From Lacticigenium naphthae DSM 19658 (GTDB taxonomy: Bacteria; Bacillota; Bacilli; Lactobacillales; Carnobacteriaceae_A): 64,000 nucleotides of DNA. Both the position numbers and the translations under genes were made by a program. This document shows, one piece after another, positions 7,812 through 17,322 of the stretch. The number at the start of each line of letters is the position of its first letter. Within the stretch, counting starts at the first letter, position 1. Under the pieces are notes generated by a model that was not told the DNA's origin, did no database searches, and saw only the letters and a program-made list of their open reading frames with translations. The stretch is from contig NZ_AUEG01000001.1 of assembly GCF_000425865.1 (NCBI RefSeq), positions 1 to 64,000 on the forward strand, in the 5' to 3' direction.

Positions 7812-8150
7812 ACTATTCCTTCTTTCTTTAAGTGTAACTCCGTCACTCTCATCTCATAATTGAGGATGACAAAATGCATACAGACCCGCGTCACTTCATG
7901 AATATACTACGCTAGTCTACGACTAGGGAATACATACACAGTCTGCTGTAGTTGTCAGTTGCCAACTCCGTAAGCTTCGTTTCTTTGCATAAGGTACTGT
8001 AAACTGCTAAAACAGTGACAGCTTTTGCAAAGCAACAACAACTACAGCATCATTAAGTGGACGTCGGGTCTGCCTTTTGGAGCAGTTTCTTATAAACGGT
8101 TCCTTTGTAAAACCGGTAGAGGCTCGGACTGTTCGCCTAGCTTCTTGTGG
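7812..8150. other. Gene-free stretch between asnS and dnaD, rich in inverted repeats
   Basis: No credible gene is visible in these 339 bases. There are several inverted repeats: CTAGTC-TAC-GACTAG (7912-7926); TGCTGTAGTTGT (7944-7955) paired with ACAACTACAGCA (8038-8049); and nested inside that pair CTTTGCA/TGCAAAG (7983-7989, 8026-8032) and ACTGT/ACAGT (7996-8000, 8012-8016). A further CGGTT/AACCG hairpin is near 8097. Together they could form a folded RNA or be a remnant of a small mobile repeat. I match it to no RNA family I know. A 23-codon open frame ends at the dnaD start, with no clear binding site. Confidence 0.5.
7944..8049. repeat. Nested inverted repeat (possible structured RNA or MITE-like element)
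   Basis: Two perfect 12-bp arms, TGCTGTAGTTGT and ACAACTACAGCA, enclose 82 bp that contain two further nested arm pairs (7 bp and 5 bp) in register. The whole can fold as one long interrupted hairpin on either strand. Confidence 0.6.
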
Positions 8151-9446
8151 TTATGGGTAAATCCTGTTCAACAAGCGTGGGAATGGAATAGCTTCACGAA
8201 TATGTTCCGTTCCTGCTATCCACGTTACCGTGCGTTCTAGACCAAGTCCAAAACCTGAATGCGGTACAGATCCATATCTTCTCAAATCTAAATACCATTC
8301 ATAATCAGCAACGGTCAACCCAAACTTCTTGATCTCTTCGAGTAAAAGATCGTAATGGTCTTCCCGCTCACTTCCACCAACGATTTCTCCATATCCTTCA
8401 GGTGCGATCATATCTGCACATAAGACGATTTCTGGTCTGTCAGGGTGAGGCTTCATGTAAAAAGGTTTGATCGCTTTAGGGTAGTTTAAAATAAAGACTG
8501 GACGATCAAATTGTCGCGCAATAAAGGTTTCTTCTGGAGAACCAAAATCTGCGCCCCACTTCACATCGAATCCGTTATCTTGAAGCAACGTGATCGCTTC
8601 ATCATATGAGACACGTGGATAAGGTAATTTGGTATAGTTTTCAAGCAATGTTTTGTCTCTTTCCAAAACATCCAAAGACTGTGAACAATTATCAAGAACA
8701 CTTTGAACTAGATAAGCTACATATTTTTCTTGAACTTCTAAACTTTCGTCTTGATCCATAAAAGCCATTTCGGGTTCGATCATCCAAAATTCGATTAAGT
8801 GACGACGTGTTTTGGATTTTTCAGCTCTAAAAGTCGGACCAAAAGAAAAGACTTTTCCGAACGCCATTGCCCCAGCTTCCATATATAATTGACCACTTTG
8901 TGTTAAATAAGCATCCCGATCAAAGTATTTGGTGCTGAATAAATCTGTCGTGTTTTCTGCTGCGGTCCCTGTTAAAATAGGCGGATCTATTTTGATAAAG
9001 CCTTCTTTATTATAAAATTCATATGTTGCTCGAATAATTTCATTACGTACCTGCATCACTGCATGTTGTTTTGAAGAACGCAACCATAAATGACGATTGT
9101 CCATCAAAAATTCTGTACCATGTTCTTTCGGTGTGATCGGATAATCGTGACTTTCACCAATTAATTCAATAGACGAAACATGAATCTCATACCCAAATTT
9201 GGAACGGGCATCTTCTTGAATCGTTCCCGTTACCCAAACAGAACTTTCCTGGTTAAGATTCTTAGCCAATAAGAATACTTCTTCTTCCACTTCACTTTTC
9301 ACAACTACTCCTTGAAAGAAAGCTGAACCATCACGTAGTTGTAGAAATGCAATCTTTCCGCTTGAGCGTTTATTTGCGACCCAAGCTCCAATTTTGACCG
9401 TCTCGCCTACGTGCTGTTTAGAATCCTTGATTTGAATCTTTTCCAT
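8151..9446 (-). CDS. asnS: Asparaginyl-tRNA synthetase
   Basis: Charges tRNA-Asn with asparagine in the cytoplasm. The 431-aa class IIb enzyme has an N-terminal OB-fold anticodon-binding domain (about 1-105) and a catalytic domain with motif 2 [20 protein letters not shown] and motif 3 [13 protein letters not shown]. The length is normal for the bacterial enzyme. AAGGGAG precedes the ATG. It lies between ypmB and dnaD, as in Bacillus. I see no T-box leader before it; the gap to ypmB is only 20 nt, so it is probably co-transcribed with ypmB. Confidence 0.96.
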   Translation of the reverse strand: MEKIQIKDSKQHVGETVKIGAWVANKRSSGKIAFLQLRDGSAFFQGVVVKSEVEEEVFLLAKNLNQESSVWVTGTIQEDARSKFGYEIHVSSIELIGESHDYPITPKEHGTEFLMDNRHLWLRSSKQHAVMQVRNEIIRATYEFYNKEGFIKIDPPILTGTAAENTTDLFSTKYFDRDAYLTQSGQLYMEAGAMAFGKVFSFGPTFRAEKSKTRRHLIEFWMIEPEMAFMDQDESLEVQEKYVAYLVQSVLDNCSQSLDVLERDKTLLENYTKLPYPRVSYDEAITLLQDNGFDVKWGADFGSPEETFIARQFDRPVFILNYPKAIKPFYMKPHPDRPEIVLCADMIAPEGYGEIVGGSEREDHYDLLLEEIKKFGLTVADYEWYLDLRRYGSVPHSGFGLGLERTVTWIAGTEHIREAIPFPRLLNRIYP

Positions 9447-9466
9447 TCGTATAAACTCCCTTTTAT

Positions 9467-9940
9467 CTAAATATTCTCAATATCTTTTATCCAATTTCCA
9501 TTTTGCATTGAAAGAACGTAATAACCTAGTGACCCACTCTCAGAAAGATAACTCACTTCCCATACCGGTTCATTGTTCTCCATCCCTATTCGAGCTTGTA
9601 AAATTTCAGCTGGATTTTTTTCCTGTTTCGTTAACGCGATCGCTTCTTGTTCAGTCAAGCTTTCTTCTGCATCATGCGTCGTCACTTTGCCACTTTCACT
9701 CTCAATAATAGCAATGAGCTTTTTGTTTTCCGCATCATTTCCAATCACCGCAAAAAAAGTTTCTTCACCATTGTACCAGTAGAAGTCTTCAAATTCAGTT
9801 AAATCTGTTTTTTTTCTTACGTAAGACTCTGCCTGGGTACGTGCTGAATTATAAGGAGATTGGGTAGAATGGTAGACAGCTATCACTCCCAGTACAAAAA
9901 GTGCCAACAGAACGCTTATTCCTAAAATGATTTTTTTCAT
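9467..9940 (-). CDS. ypmB: YpmB-like membrane-anchored PepSY/DUF5590 protein
   Basis: The 157-aa protein has one N-terminal membrane segment (about residues 4-24) and an extracellular part of about 130 residues. The middle ([17 protein letters not shown]... and [11 protein letters not shown]) resembles the cystatin-like DUF5590/PepSY fold of Bacillus YpmB. Its position between dinG and asnS is the same as in Bacillus. Its function is unknown. AAGGGGAAAATAA precedes the ATG. Confidence 0.82.
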   Translation of the reverse strand: MKKIILGISVLLALFVLGVIAVYHSTQSPYNSARTQAESYVRKKTDLTEFEDFYWYNGEETFFAVIGNDAENKKLIAIIESESGKVTTHDAEESLTEQEAIALTKQEKNPAEILQARIGMENNEPVWEVSYLSESGSLGYYVLSMQNGNWIKDIENI

Positions 9941-10008
9941 TTATTTTCCCCTTATGGTGTTTACAAAAGCAATGTTTTCATTATATCAAAAATTTAGTCA
10001 TTTTCCCG

Positions 10009-12807
10009 TTAATTTTCAAAAAAATCTTTAAATTTCTGTTCATATTCAGTAGTGGCAACTGTTTGGATAGAAACTTCAGCGGGAAAACTCTTTTGGATAA
10101 TTTTTGCATAGCTCGAATGGACAAACCGTTCGTCCATAATGATGAAAATCCCTTTATCTTCTTTTGAACGGATCAACCTTCCAAAACCTTGTTTCAAATT
10201 TAACATGGCTTTCGGCAATGTGTCTTTGATAAAAGGATTTTCTCCTTTTTTTATCCATTCACTCTGCCGCGCTTTCACTTCTGGTAAATCAGGCGATTCA
10301 AATGGCAATCGGGTCAAGCAAACGATTTTAAGATAATTTTGGGGAAAATCGATCCCTTCAAAGAAGCTGTTTGATCCAAGCAAAATGGAGCCTTTCGAGC
10401 GCATGAATCTTTTGTACAGGCGCTCTCTACTGCCACTGATGTTTTGAGCTAAAATTTCTCGGGAGTCGATTTTTCTAGATGTATACAATCTACCATAGAC
10501 TTCTTGCAAGTCGTCTAAGGAGTTGAATAAGACAAGGAAACCTTCCTCTGTTGTTTTGGCGATCGTTAAAATTTCAGAAACAATCGCAGCAATATGTTCT
10601 TTCTTGGAAAACTGCTGTTTATCGATTGTGTTCTCTGGTATCCATATTTGTGCTTGTTTTGCATAGTCAAAGGAATCCGACAAGAAAACTTTTTCGATTT
10701 TCCCTTTTGTGTAGTCTTCAAGAACAAATTGATCCGGATAATAGAACAGCGTTCCACTCGTATAAACGATCTTCGGTATTTTTTTCAATGATTCTACAAC
10801 AGTATTCACTCGTTTTCCTTGATAGTAACAAAGTTTAGCTGTATTTTTCGGGTTTTTTTCTTTAAATTCCAACCAAAACGAATCCAGTTGATTCGCCTGC
10901 TTGATCATCCAATCGATAAAGTCTGCGTGCTCGGCGATCCGTTCGATTAGAGCGAGAAAAAAGTTGACGGTCTCTTTTTGTTTTTCTGATAAATATCGTT
11001 CAGTCTCTATAAAAAGATTCCGTAATTTCTGTTGTAGAAATTCGTTCTCTTTTAAGAGGACTTGAATCGTTTTCAGTTGTTTTCGCAAATTAAAACGCGC
11101 ATAGGAATCGTCCAGATTGATTTCGATCCGTTTATTTATTTGGGATTTCTTCCCTAAGTTTTGTTTTGCCTGATACAGATATTCTTCTAATAAATCTGCA
11201 TATTCCGTTTCTAAGTATTCCAGATTCGCTGACCAGTTCGTTACTAGAGTGGGATTGTTTTTATTTACTAATTGAATCAATTGATCGATTTGAAAAACTA
11301 ATGACTCTTCATCTTGTACTGATCCGACTTTTTTTCGCAGGTTCTTAATATACACAAAATCAAATTCTTGTTTGGATAAGGAAAAAGCTAAGTCGGCTAA
11401 GTGGTGGGCTTCATCCATAACCAGATAGTTAAAGCGCGGAAGGATGCGTTTATCCGATTGCAGCTGATGCAACAAGTACGCATGATTCGTCACAATAATT
11501 GCAGCGGATCGAGCTTTCCTTTTCATACGCTCGTAAAAATCAACTAACTCCCACTTTGACTGATGTTCTGGAAAAATCGACTCCACTTTCCGTATTCTTT
11601 CCCAAAAGGATTGGGTACTATTTTGAAGGGACAATTCATTCAGATCGCCTGTTTTTGTTTCCGTCAACCAAACGGTCGCTTGCATTAAATAAAAAGATTC
11701 CTGTGTATTCAAATCAGAAGTCCGTAGCAATTTAGAATAAAAAGCTAAATCGATAAAATGACGGTGACTTTTTAATAGAGCCACTTCTACAGGAAACGGC
11801 AGCATCTCTTTCAATTGTTCCATATCTTTATAGACCAACTGTTGCTGTAATAAAGTAGTATACGTGCTAATGACTGCTTTTTTTTGTTTTGTTGCTGCAT
11901 AAAACAGTGGAAGCAGATAGCCATATGTCTTTCCCATTCCAGCTGGCGCTTCAATTGCCAGAGATTCTTTCTCCTGTGTCTGTGGTTTTTTTATATAGCG
12001 GTGAATAGCATCCATCATTTCTAGCTGATTTTCTCTTACTTGAAAAGAATCCGAGAGTATCGCCTGTTTTTCTTTAGTGGTTTCGGGGTAGGGAGAATCC
12101 CACTTATAATCGTATTCAAAACTTTCTCGATCATTTGCTAAAGCCAGTCCTTCAACGATTATGTAATCCTCAGAAAGTTTCGGTACATTCTGTTTGGTGC
12201 GTGCCAAAATCCCCTGAAAAAAGTCCACCGTATCATAAGACAACTGTTGCCCATGATCAACTAAGGTTTCTAAGGTGACCAAGGGTAACTTTTCAGCTTT
12301 TTGCGTGAGCGTTTCTAAAAGGTAGGCAGTTGCTTCGGCATCTCTAAGAGCATCGTGTGGACGGTTTAAATTGAGTTCAAACACATCAGATAAATCACTC
12401 AGGGTATAGCTATCGAGAGTAGGAAATAAAATTTGTGTCAACTCGACAGTATCTATTGCTGTATTTGTCAAGGGAGAAAGCCCCACTCGTTCCAGTTCAT
12501 GATTCAAGAAATTAAAATCAAAATGAACATTATGCGCAACAAATATGCAATCCGATAACAAATTTTTCAAGTAACCAGCCACATCCTCAAAATAAGGAGC
12601 CGACTGAATATCATCCTGTGTTATTCCAGTCAACTTTTGTATTTGCTCTGGAATTTTGCGCAAAGGATGAACCAAGGTCCCGTATTGCTGAACAATTTTT
12701 CGCCCTTGTACAATGACACAACCAAATTGAATGATTCGGTCACCTTTTTGTGATCGACTTCCCGTCGTTTCTAAATCTACGATTGCATAATACGTGCTTT
12801 CATCCAC
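10009..12807 (-). CDS. dinG: DinG-type fusion of DEDD 3'-5' exonuclease and superfamily 2 helicase
   Basis: The N-terminal DnaQ-like exonuclease (about 1-165) has Exo I AIVDLETTG, Exo II HNVHFDFNF and Exo III HDALRDAEAT with all acidic residues. The C-terminal XPD-like part has Walker A APAGMGKT, a DEAH box (VMDEAHHLADLA) and motif VI QGFGRLIRS. No four-cysteine iron-sulfur cluster is visible between Walker A and DEAH, in line with Firmicute DinG proteins, for which exonuclease activity on DNA/RNA has been described. The start is uncertain. I choose GTG 12807, 6 nt after GAGGTG; the open frame continues to a GTG at 12816. It is likely co-transcribed with cca, 28 nt upstream. Confidence 0.92.
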   Translation of the reverse strand: MDESTYYAIVDLETTGSRSQKGDRIIQFGCVIVQGRKIVQQYGTLVHPLRKIPEQIQKLTGITQDDIQSAPYFEDVAGYLKNLLSDCIFVAHNVHFDFNFLNHELERVGLSPLTNTAIDTVELTQILFPTLDSYTLSDLSDVFELNLNRPHDALRDAEATAYLLETLTQKAEKLPLVTLETLVDHGQQLSYDTVDFFQGILARTKQNVPKLSEDYIIVEGLALANDRESFEYDYKWDSPYPETTKEKQAILSDSFQVRENQLEMMDAIHRYIKKPQTQEKESLAIEAPAGMGKTYGYLLPLFYAATKQKKAVISTYTTLLQQQLVYKDMEQLKEMLPFPVEVALLKSHRHFIDLAFYSKLLRTSDLNTQESFYLMQATVWLTETKTGDLNELSLQNSTQSFWERIRKVESIFPEHQSKWELVDFYERMKRKARSAAIIVTNHAYLLHQLQSDKRILPRFNYLVMDEAHHLADLAFSLSKQEFDFVYIKNLRKKVGSVQDEESLVFQIDQLIQLVNKNNPTLVTNWSANLEYLETEYADLLEEYLYQAKQNLGKKSQINKRIEINLDDSYARFNLRKQLKTIQVLLKENEFLQQKLRNLFIETERYLSEKQKETVNFFLALIERIAEHADFIDWMIKQANQLDSFWLEFKEKNPKNTAKLCYYQGKRVNTVVESLKKIPKIVYTSGTLFYYPDQFVLEDYTKGKIEKVFLSDSFDYAKQAQIWIPENTIDKQQFSKKEHIAAIVSEILTIAKTTEEGFLVLFNSLDDLQEVYGRLYTSRKIDSREILAQNISGSRERLYKRFMRSKGSILLGSNSFFEGIDFPQNYLKIVCLTRLPFESPDLPEVKARQSEWIKKGENPFIKDTLPKAMLNLKQGFGRLIRSKEDKGIFIIMDERFVHSSYAKIIQKSFPAEVSIQTVATTEYEQKFKDFFEN

Positions 12808-12835
12808 TTCTCTCACCTCACCCTGCCTACTTCCT

Positions 12836-14053
12836 CTAATTAGTTGCTTCCTCTTTAAACCACGCTAAAATCTCTTCTCTCTGATTGCTCAACCTCTGCT
12901 CTACTATCGCTCTTTCAATGTCATCTAACGCATCAGCGATCCATTTTCCCGGCTTTCGCTCACTCGCTTGAATCAGATCTGTTCCTGTGATTGCAATATC
13001 TTCGCGCGTTTTGATCGGCAATTGATCCCATAGTTGATCTAATTCCGTAGAACTGTCTGGAAAATCAAACAACTCGACATAGCTTTCGATCGTCTTGACT
13101 CTTTCTAACCCAAACGTATACATATAATAAGCTGAAGGGATAGCTGTTTTTCGACAATAGACAGCCGCTAGTAATGCCTTAGACTCTTTGATTTCTTTCT
13201 TTGAGCATTTCCATTGTCGCAAGAATTTTTCCAACTGTTTGTGATTGAATTCCATAAAATAACCCAAAACAGCCCACATTTCTTCAGATGAAGAAAACCG
13301 AGTGGGGATTCCTTCTATTTTTTCTAAAGCTCGTTGCCCATTTTCCAGACTTGGACAATACCGATATAATTCAGATTCAATAAAATAAGCTAACCCTTTA
13401 TTGCGTGCATTTCCTAACATCAACTTAATAAATTCGATTTGGATGCGTTCAACAGAAATCTTCTGCAGTAAAAAATTGTGTTCCTGGATAGCCAGAAAGG
13501 TTTCACTATCCAAATCGAAGTCTAGTTTGGAAACAAACCGGACTGCTCTCATCATACGCAAGGCATCTTCATAGAACCGTTCTTTCGGATTGCCGACTGC
13601 CCGAATTTTTTTCTCTTCGATATCTTTGATTCCATTGAAATAATCAAAAATTTCTCCCTTTTTATTCAAGGCGAGGGCATTGATGGTGAAGTCTCTCCGC
13701 TTCAGATCCTCTTTTAGAGAGCGTACGAAAGTCACTTCATCGGGTCTTCTAAAGTCTTTGTAATCCCCTTCTGTACGAAAAGTTGTTACTTCGTAGGTGC
13801 TTTCTTCGAATAAGACCATTACTGTCCCGTGTTCGATTCCAACATCTATGGTATGCGGAAAGATGTCTTTTATTTCGTAGGGAAAAGCACTTGTGGCAAT
13901 ATCGATATCATTTATCGTACTGTTTAACAGCACGTCTCTTACACTTCCGCCTACAAAAAAAGCCTCGAAATCGTTCTCTTCTATTCTTTTAATAACGGGC
14001 AATGCTTCTAAAAAAGGAGGAAATACATTTAAGTCAATTCGCTTTTTTTCCAT
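12836..14053 (-). CDS. cca: CCA-adding tRNA nucleotidyltransferase
   Basis: Adds or repairs the 3' CCA end of tRNAs without a template. The 405-aa class II enzyme has the head-domain motif FFVGGSVRDVLL, the metal-binding Asp pair in INDIDIATSA, the ribose-binding RRDFTINALAL and the base-selecting neck (ERFYEDALRMMRAVRF). AAGGGATG precedes the ATG. It lies between the MazG-like gene and dinG, with short gaps on both sides. Confidence 0.95.
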   Translation of the reverse strand: MEKKRIDLNVFPPFLEALPVIKRIEENDFEAFFVGGSVRDVLLNSTINDIDIATSAFPYEIKDIFPHTIDVGIEHGTVMVLFEESTYEVTTFRTEGDYKDFRRPDEVTFVRSLKEDLKRRDFTINALALNKKGEIFDYFNGIKDIEEKKIRAVGNPKERFYEDALRMMRAVRFVSKLDFDLDSETFLAIQEHNFLLQKISVERIQIEFIKLMLGNARNKGLAYFIESELYRYCPSLENGQRALEKIEGIPTRFSSSEEMWAVLGYFMEFNHKQLEKFLRQWKCSKKEIKESKALLAAVYCRKTAIPSAYYMYTFGLERVKTIESYVELFDFPDSSTELDQLWDQLPIKTREDIAITGTDLIQASERKPGKWIADALDDIERAIVEQRLSNQREEILAWFKEEATN

Positions 14054-14067
14054 TTAGACATCCCTTC

Positions 14068-14406
14068 TCATTCAGAAATACGTCCATCTTTTCGCTCAAA
14101 TCTATACTTATCTCGTTCTGTAAATTTGTGCATGGTTAAAGCGAACGCCTCACTTAAATCGATTTCTAATGAATTAGCTAAAGAAATCAGAACAAATAAT
14201 ACATCTCCTAGTTCTTCAGTCAATTCCTTTGGTATCTCTGTTTCTTTCTTTTGCTTTTCACCATACACATGATTTATCTCCCGAGCCAATTCGCCTACTT
14301 CTTCTGTCATCCGGGCTAATTGAACAAGCGGAGAAAAATACCCCTCTTTAAATTGAGAAATGTATGCTTCCACTTCTTTTTGCATAGAGTGCATCTCTTT
14401 AGTCAT
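14068..14406 (-). CDS. MazG-like nucleotide pyrophosphohydrolase (YpjD type)
   Basis: The 112-aa protein has the all-alpha NTP pyrophosphatase signature: EEVGELAREI near residue 30 and EELGDVLFVLISLAN near residue 64, whose Glu/Asp residues bind Mg2+. It is a single-domain member like Bacillus YpjD, which probably hydrolyses NTPs or dNTPs as house-cleaning; the substrate is unknown. AGGAGG precedes the ATG. The gene is 14 nt from cca, so it is probably the first gene of a unit with cca and dinG. Confidence 0.9.
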   Translation of the reverse strand: MTKEMHSMQKEVEAYISQFKEGYFSPLVQLARMTEEVGELAREINHVYGEKQKKETEIPKELTEELGDVLFVLISLANSLEIDLSEAFALTMHKFTERDKYRFERKDGRISE

Positions 14407-14464
14407 TTAGGTGCTGCCTCCTCTATCGATCCGTTTCCAGTCCATTGTCGCTTTGTAAGCTTAC

Positions 14465-14497
14465 AATAAAAACTTGAGACGAAAAGCAGTCTCAAGT
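14465..14497 (-). terminator. Intrinsic terminator after ypiA-reoY
   Basis: Perfect 9-bp arms ACTTGAGAC (14472-14480) and GTCTCAAGT (14489-14497) are followed by TTTTTATT on the minus strand, about 27 nt after the reoY stop codon. Confidence 0.88.
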
Positions 14498-14523
14498 CTC
14501 TTGCCTTTTCAATTGCTCCATAT

Positions 14524-15102
14524 TCATAAAGAAAAATGCTTGTGCTCTTCTAGTTTCTTTTCTATTTCAATCAATTCTTGAGAAAGGACTGCAAATGATT
14601 CTTTGTTTTTATTTTCTAATGCTTTATCAATGTGAGATAAAAGGAGGTCCCTTTGTTGCAGGAGCTCGTACTCACTTATCCCAAGGGTCGCCTTTTGTTT
14701 GACTTGCATCGGAATGGTGTCATTCCAATCAAAATAAGGATTGTCTTCGAGTACGCCTAGGTATTCAGAAGACGTCCAGGCGTCGTTAAAAATCAATTCA
14801 ATATACAAATCTTGATGCCAGTTTAATCTTACTTCGTGAAAGGCTTGTTCGGGGTTGTCAAAGGCGACACCTTCTTTAGAAAAAAGGAAAGAATCTGCAT
14901 CACTTTCTATGGTCGACATAATGATCCCACGGGGCGTCTTATCCGCTCTTTCGACAAAATGGACCTTATTCAGCACAATGTCGTGATTGAGGAGATAATT
15001 TAAAATCCACATGGACTCTCTTCGCTTCAATTGATTATTTTCTAAAAACCAGCTTAAAAACTTTTTCTTTTGTTCTAAAGGAATCGTCCATTTCATTTTC
15101 AA
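14524..15102 (-). CDS. reoY: UPF0302 protein YpiB / ReoY (regulator of MurA turnover)
   Basis: The 192-aa soluble protein matches the YpiB/UPF0302 family over its full length (KFLSWFLENNQLKRRESMWILNYL at the start, Glu/Lys-rich helix at the end). The first half is the family-specific part; the last 45 residues form the small IDEAL-like helical region. In Listeria the homologue ReoY, with ReoM, is needed for ClpCP-dependent degradation of MurA, the first enzyme of peptidoglycan synthesis; the same role here is inferred. It follows ypiA by 42 nt, as in Bacillus. Confidence 0.88.
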   Translation of the reverse strand: MKMKWTIPLEQKKKFLSWFLENNQLKRRESMWILNYLLNHDIVLNKVHFVERADKTPRGIIMSTIESDADSFLFSKEGVAFDNPEQAFHEVRLNWHQDLYIELIFNDAWTSSEYLGVLEDNPYFDWNDTIPMQVKQKATLGISEYELLQQRDLLLSHIDKALENKNKESFAVLSQELIEIEKKLEEHKHFSL

Positions 15103-15144
15103 TTCCCCCTCTCAGCCCCATTAAAGATAGCTCTTTTACGGGAC

Positions 15145-16410
15145 TTAACGTTCCTCTATGAAACTACTTAATTGTTCAATGAAAAGCAAGTCAGTTTCTT
15201 TCATCCGTTTATATACAGGCAAGATTTTTTTAATATCTTCTTTTCTTCCTTCATCACGCATGAAAGCAAGATAATCACTTAAGAACTGAATGTTATCTTG
15301 AAGGAAAGGGACGGCTTCCTGGTAATAGGTCAACGCCTGCTCGTATTCTTCCAATTCGTTATAAGCATAAGCGACTTTCCAATAGACCTGTGGTTCGATC
15401 CCTTCATCTTTACCCAATTCTTCATATTCTTTGATAACTGCTTCGTGTTCCTGGGTAGCGTTAAGGAATTCCAGATAGTGCAGCAAGATGGCTATATTGC
15501 TTGGAGCCAAAGTCCGCGCCTGCGTATAATATTCTGTTGCTTTTTCAAATTCTTGAAGTTGTTCAGCTAGTTGTGCAGCATTAGCATACAAGGCTTCATT
15601 CATTTGATCGTATTTCATTCCTTCTTCTACTGTAGCCAGTGCCTCTTTGTGTTCCTGCAATTTTTCTTTTGTGCCTGCCAAATATAGGTACACACTTGAA
15701 TAGGTGGGATCGATTTCCACCACATTTTCAAAATGAGACCGTGCAGGGAGCCACTCTTCTAATTGATAATAGGTGAACCCCATTTGAAAATGAACGTCCG
15801 CTGTCTCTTCCAATTCCACTGCTTTTTCATAAAAGGGGATCGCTTGTGACCAATCACCCAAAGCACTGTAAGAATTCGCACAACGCAAGTGTAAATTAAC
15901 ACCTGCAAAAGTATCTGTCTGATCTTGAATAAGTTTTTCGTATAATTTGATTGCTTGAGCATATTTCCCGGCCGAAAAGAAAGACTCAGCTAGTGCAAAA
16001 TCGATGACCGGTTCATCTGGCATCAATTTTTTAGCTTCTTGTAGTTTGTATTCGCTGACTTCAAACAATCCCTGTGACAAAGCTAAATCCGCTTGAACGA
16101 GTAAAGCTTGTGGATAGGCTGTGCTCGTGTCTTCAATGGATGCCAACCATTCGATCGCCTGACTTTCTTCTCCGTTCTCGATCGCAATTTCTGCTAAATT
16201 TATCCGTATTTCATCTTCATGCGGATAGCGTTCCAATAGATGGTGAAGAATTTTTTTAGTTTCTTCTAAAAATCCGAGTTGATAGAAAGCTTCTGAAAGT
16301 GCGAAGATTTCTTCATCGGAATCATTGTGGAGTGCATTAGAAACTAGTTCTTCATTGGTTTCATAGTATCCATTTTCTAATTGTTCTAAAATCATTTCTG
16401 CGTAACTCAT
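15145..16410 (-). CDS. ypiA: Tetratricopeptide repeat protein YpiA
   Basis: The 421-aa soluble protein is made almost entirely of TPR helix pairs, about ten of them (for example QAIKLYEKLIQDQTDTFAGVN and QAIPFYEKAVELEETADVHF). TPR arrays bind other proteins. It is the homologue and positional equivalent of Bacillus YpiA, encoded directly before ypiB/reoY. The linkage suggests a partner in the same wall-synthesis control, which is inference. GAAAGGAAGCGACT precedes the ATG. Confidence 0.88.
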   Translation of the reverse strand: MSYAEMILEQLENGYYETNEELVSNALHNDSDEEIFALSEAFYQLGFLEETKKILHHLLERYPHEDEIRINLAEIAIENGEESQAIEWLASIEDTSTAYPQALLVQADLALSQGLFEVSEYKLQEAKKLMPDEPVIDFALAESFFSAGKYAQAIKLYEKLIQDQTDTFAGVNLHLRCANSYSALGDWSQAIPFYEKAVELEETADVHFQMGFTYYQLEEWLPARSHFENVVEIDPTYSSVYLYLAGTKEKLQEHKEALATVEEGMKYDQMNEALYANAAQLAEQLQEFEKATEYYTQARTLAPSNIAILLHYLEFLNATQEHEAVIKEYEELGKDEGIEPQVYWKVAYAYNELEEYEQALTYYQEAVPFLQDNIQFLSDYLAFMRDEGRKEDIKKILPVYKRMKETDLLFIEQLSSFIEER

Positions 16411-16835
16411 AGTCGCTTCCTTTCTTTCATTCTTTCCTTCATTCTATCATATAACCGGGTGAAATTCATTGATTGTACCGAAGTTCTAAAAGAGGAAAAG
16501 GGAAAGGCATACCCGACTTTTGATTCCTCCAGCGTATGGGGACACAGATTATTTAAACGGTTCTGCATCTCTTGCATGCTTATTACTTTAGCGTGCAGTT
16601 GATCTGGATTTTTCCTTGTTCTAGCTTTACGTTAAGACCCATTTTAATAACCATTTCCAAAAAGAATTTTCCCCGTATTGGATGCTTATTATTCAGTGAA
16701 CTCCTTTTTAGAAAATATAGCCGCACTCTTTTTCCTACGTTTAGTCAATACAGTACAAAAAAAAGTAGATCATCTCAAAGAGACGATCTACTTTTTTAAA
16801 AAATAACTTCAATTGATCTAATAGAAATTATTCAA
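16411..16835. other. Gene-free stretch between hup and ypiA
   Basis: These 425 bases hold the hup terminator (16755-16797) at one end and the presumed ypiA promoter at the other (TGATAGAAT-like extended -10 about 20 bp before the start). In between, a minus-strand frame is open without stops for roughly 70 codons and ends in TGA overlapping the ypiA ATG; from its first ATG (16577) it would give 56 aa. It has no ribosome binding site and no recognisable motif, so I do not call it a gene. It could be a decayed reading frame. Confidence 0.4.
16755..16797 (-). terminator. Terminator of hup, T-runs on both sides
   Basis: Arms AGTAGATC/GATCTACT with inner TCTC/GAGA pairing and loop AAA are flanked by A and T runs. 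On the minus strand eight T residues follow. Confidence 0.88.
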
Positions 16836-17114
16836 TTATTTTTTTACAGCATCTTTTAACGCTTTACCTGGTTTGAATGCAGGTACTTTGCTTGCAGCAA
16901 TTTGGATTTCTTCCCCTGTTTGTGGGTTACGTCCTTTTCTTGCAGCACGGTCACGTACTTCAAAGTTACCAAATCCGATAACTTGAACTTTATCACCTTC
17001 GCTTAAAGTTTCTTTGATTGATTCAAAAACTGCATCAACTGCTGCTGAAGCATCTTTTTTAGAAAGATCTGTTTTTGATACTACGCTATCAATTAATTGT
17101 GCTTTATTCGCCAT
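16836..17114 (-). CDS. hup: DNA-binding protein HU
   Basis: HU is the main nucleoid-associated protein; it bends and compacts DNA as a dimer. The 92-aa protein shows the family signature [20 protein letters not shown] (beta arm start) and the Pro in the DNA-intercalating arm, and ends [28 protein letters not shown] precedes the ATG. It is a single-gene unit with its own terminator and an inverted repeat 90-125 bp upstream that may be regulatory. Confidence 0.97.
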   Translation of the reverse strand: MANKAQLIDSVVSKTDLSKKDASAAVDAVFESIKETLSEGDKVQVIGFGNFEVRDRAARKGRNPQTGEEIQIAASKVPAFKPGKALKDAVKK

Positions 17115-17202
17115 TTAACTTTCACCTCCCTCAAAAGAGAATCGATGTATTTTGAAAACAAAATAAACATCTTCAGTCACCCTTGAGTGGTCCAAGAATG
17201 AG

Positions 17203-17238
17203 TATAGTGAAATGCATAAGAAAAAACATTTCACTATA
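17203..17238. repeat. Perfect 12-bp inverted repeat upstream of hup
   Basis: TATAGTGAAATG (17203-17214) and CATTTCACTATA (17227-17238) are perfect complements separated by 12 bp. On the minus strand the last arm runs into TATACT (17201-17206), a possible -10 box of hup. No T run follows, so it does not look like the terminator of der. It may be an operator or a hairpin in the hup leader. Confidence 0.65.
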
Positions 17239-17322
17239 AAAGATATCACACAAATGTTGATATAGCAATGTATTTCCATTTAATATTCATTTTCATTCCC
17301 ACTATTTGTGTAAATCTCTCAT

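Noticed and set aside
8025-8240. A 71-codon plus-strand frame
   Set aside because: It runs across the structured gap into the end of asnS, with no binding site or similarity.
16572-16799. A 75-codon plus-strand frame in the ypiA-hup gap
   Set aside because: It has no ribosome binding site and runs into the hup terminator hairpin.
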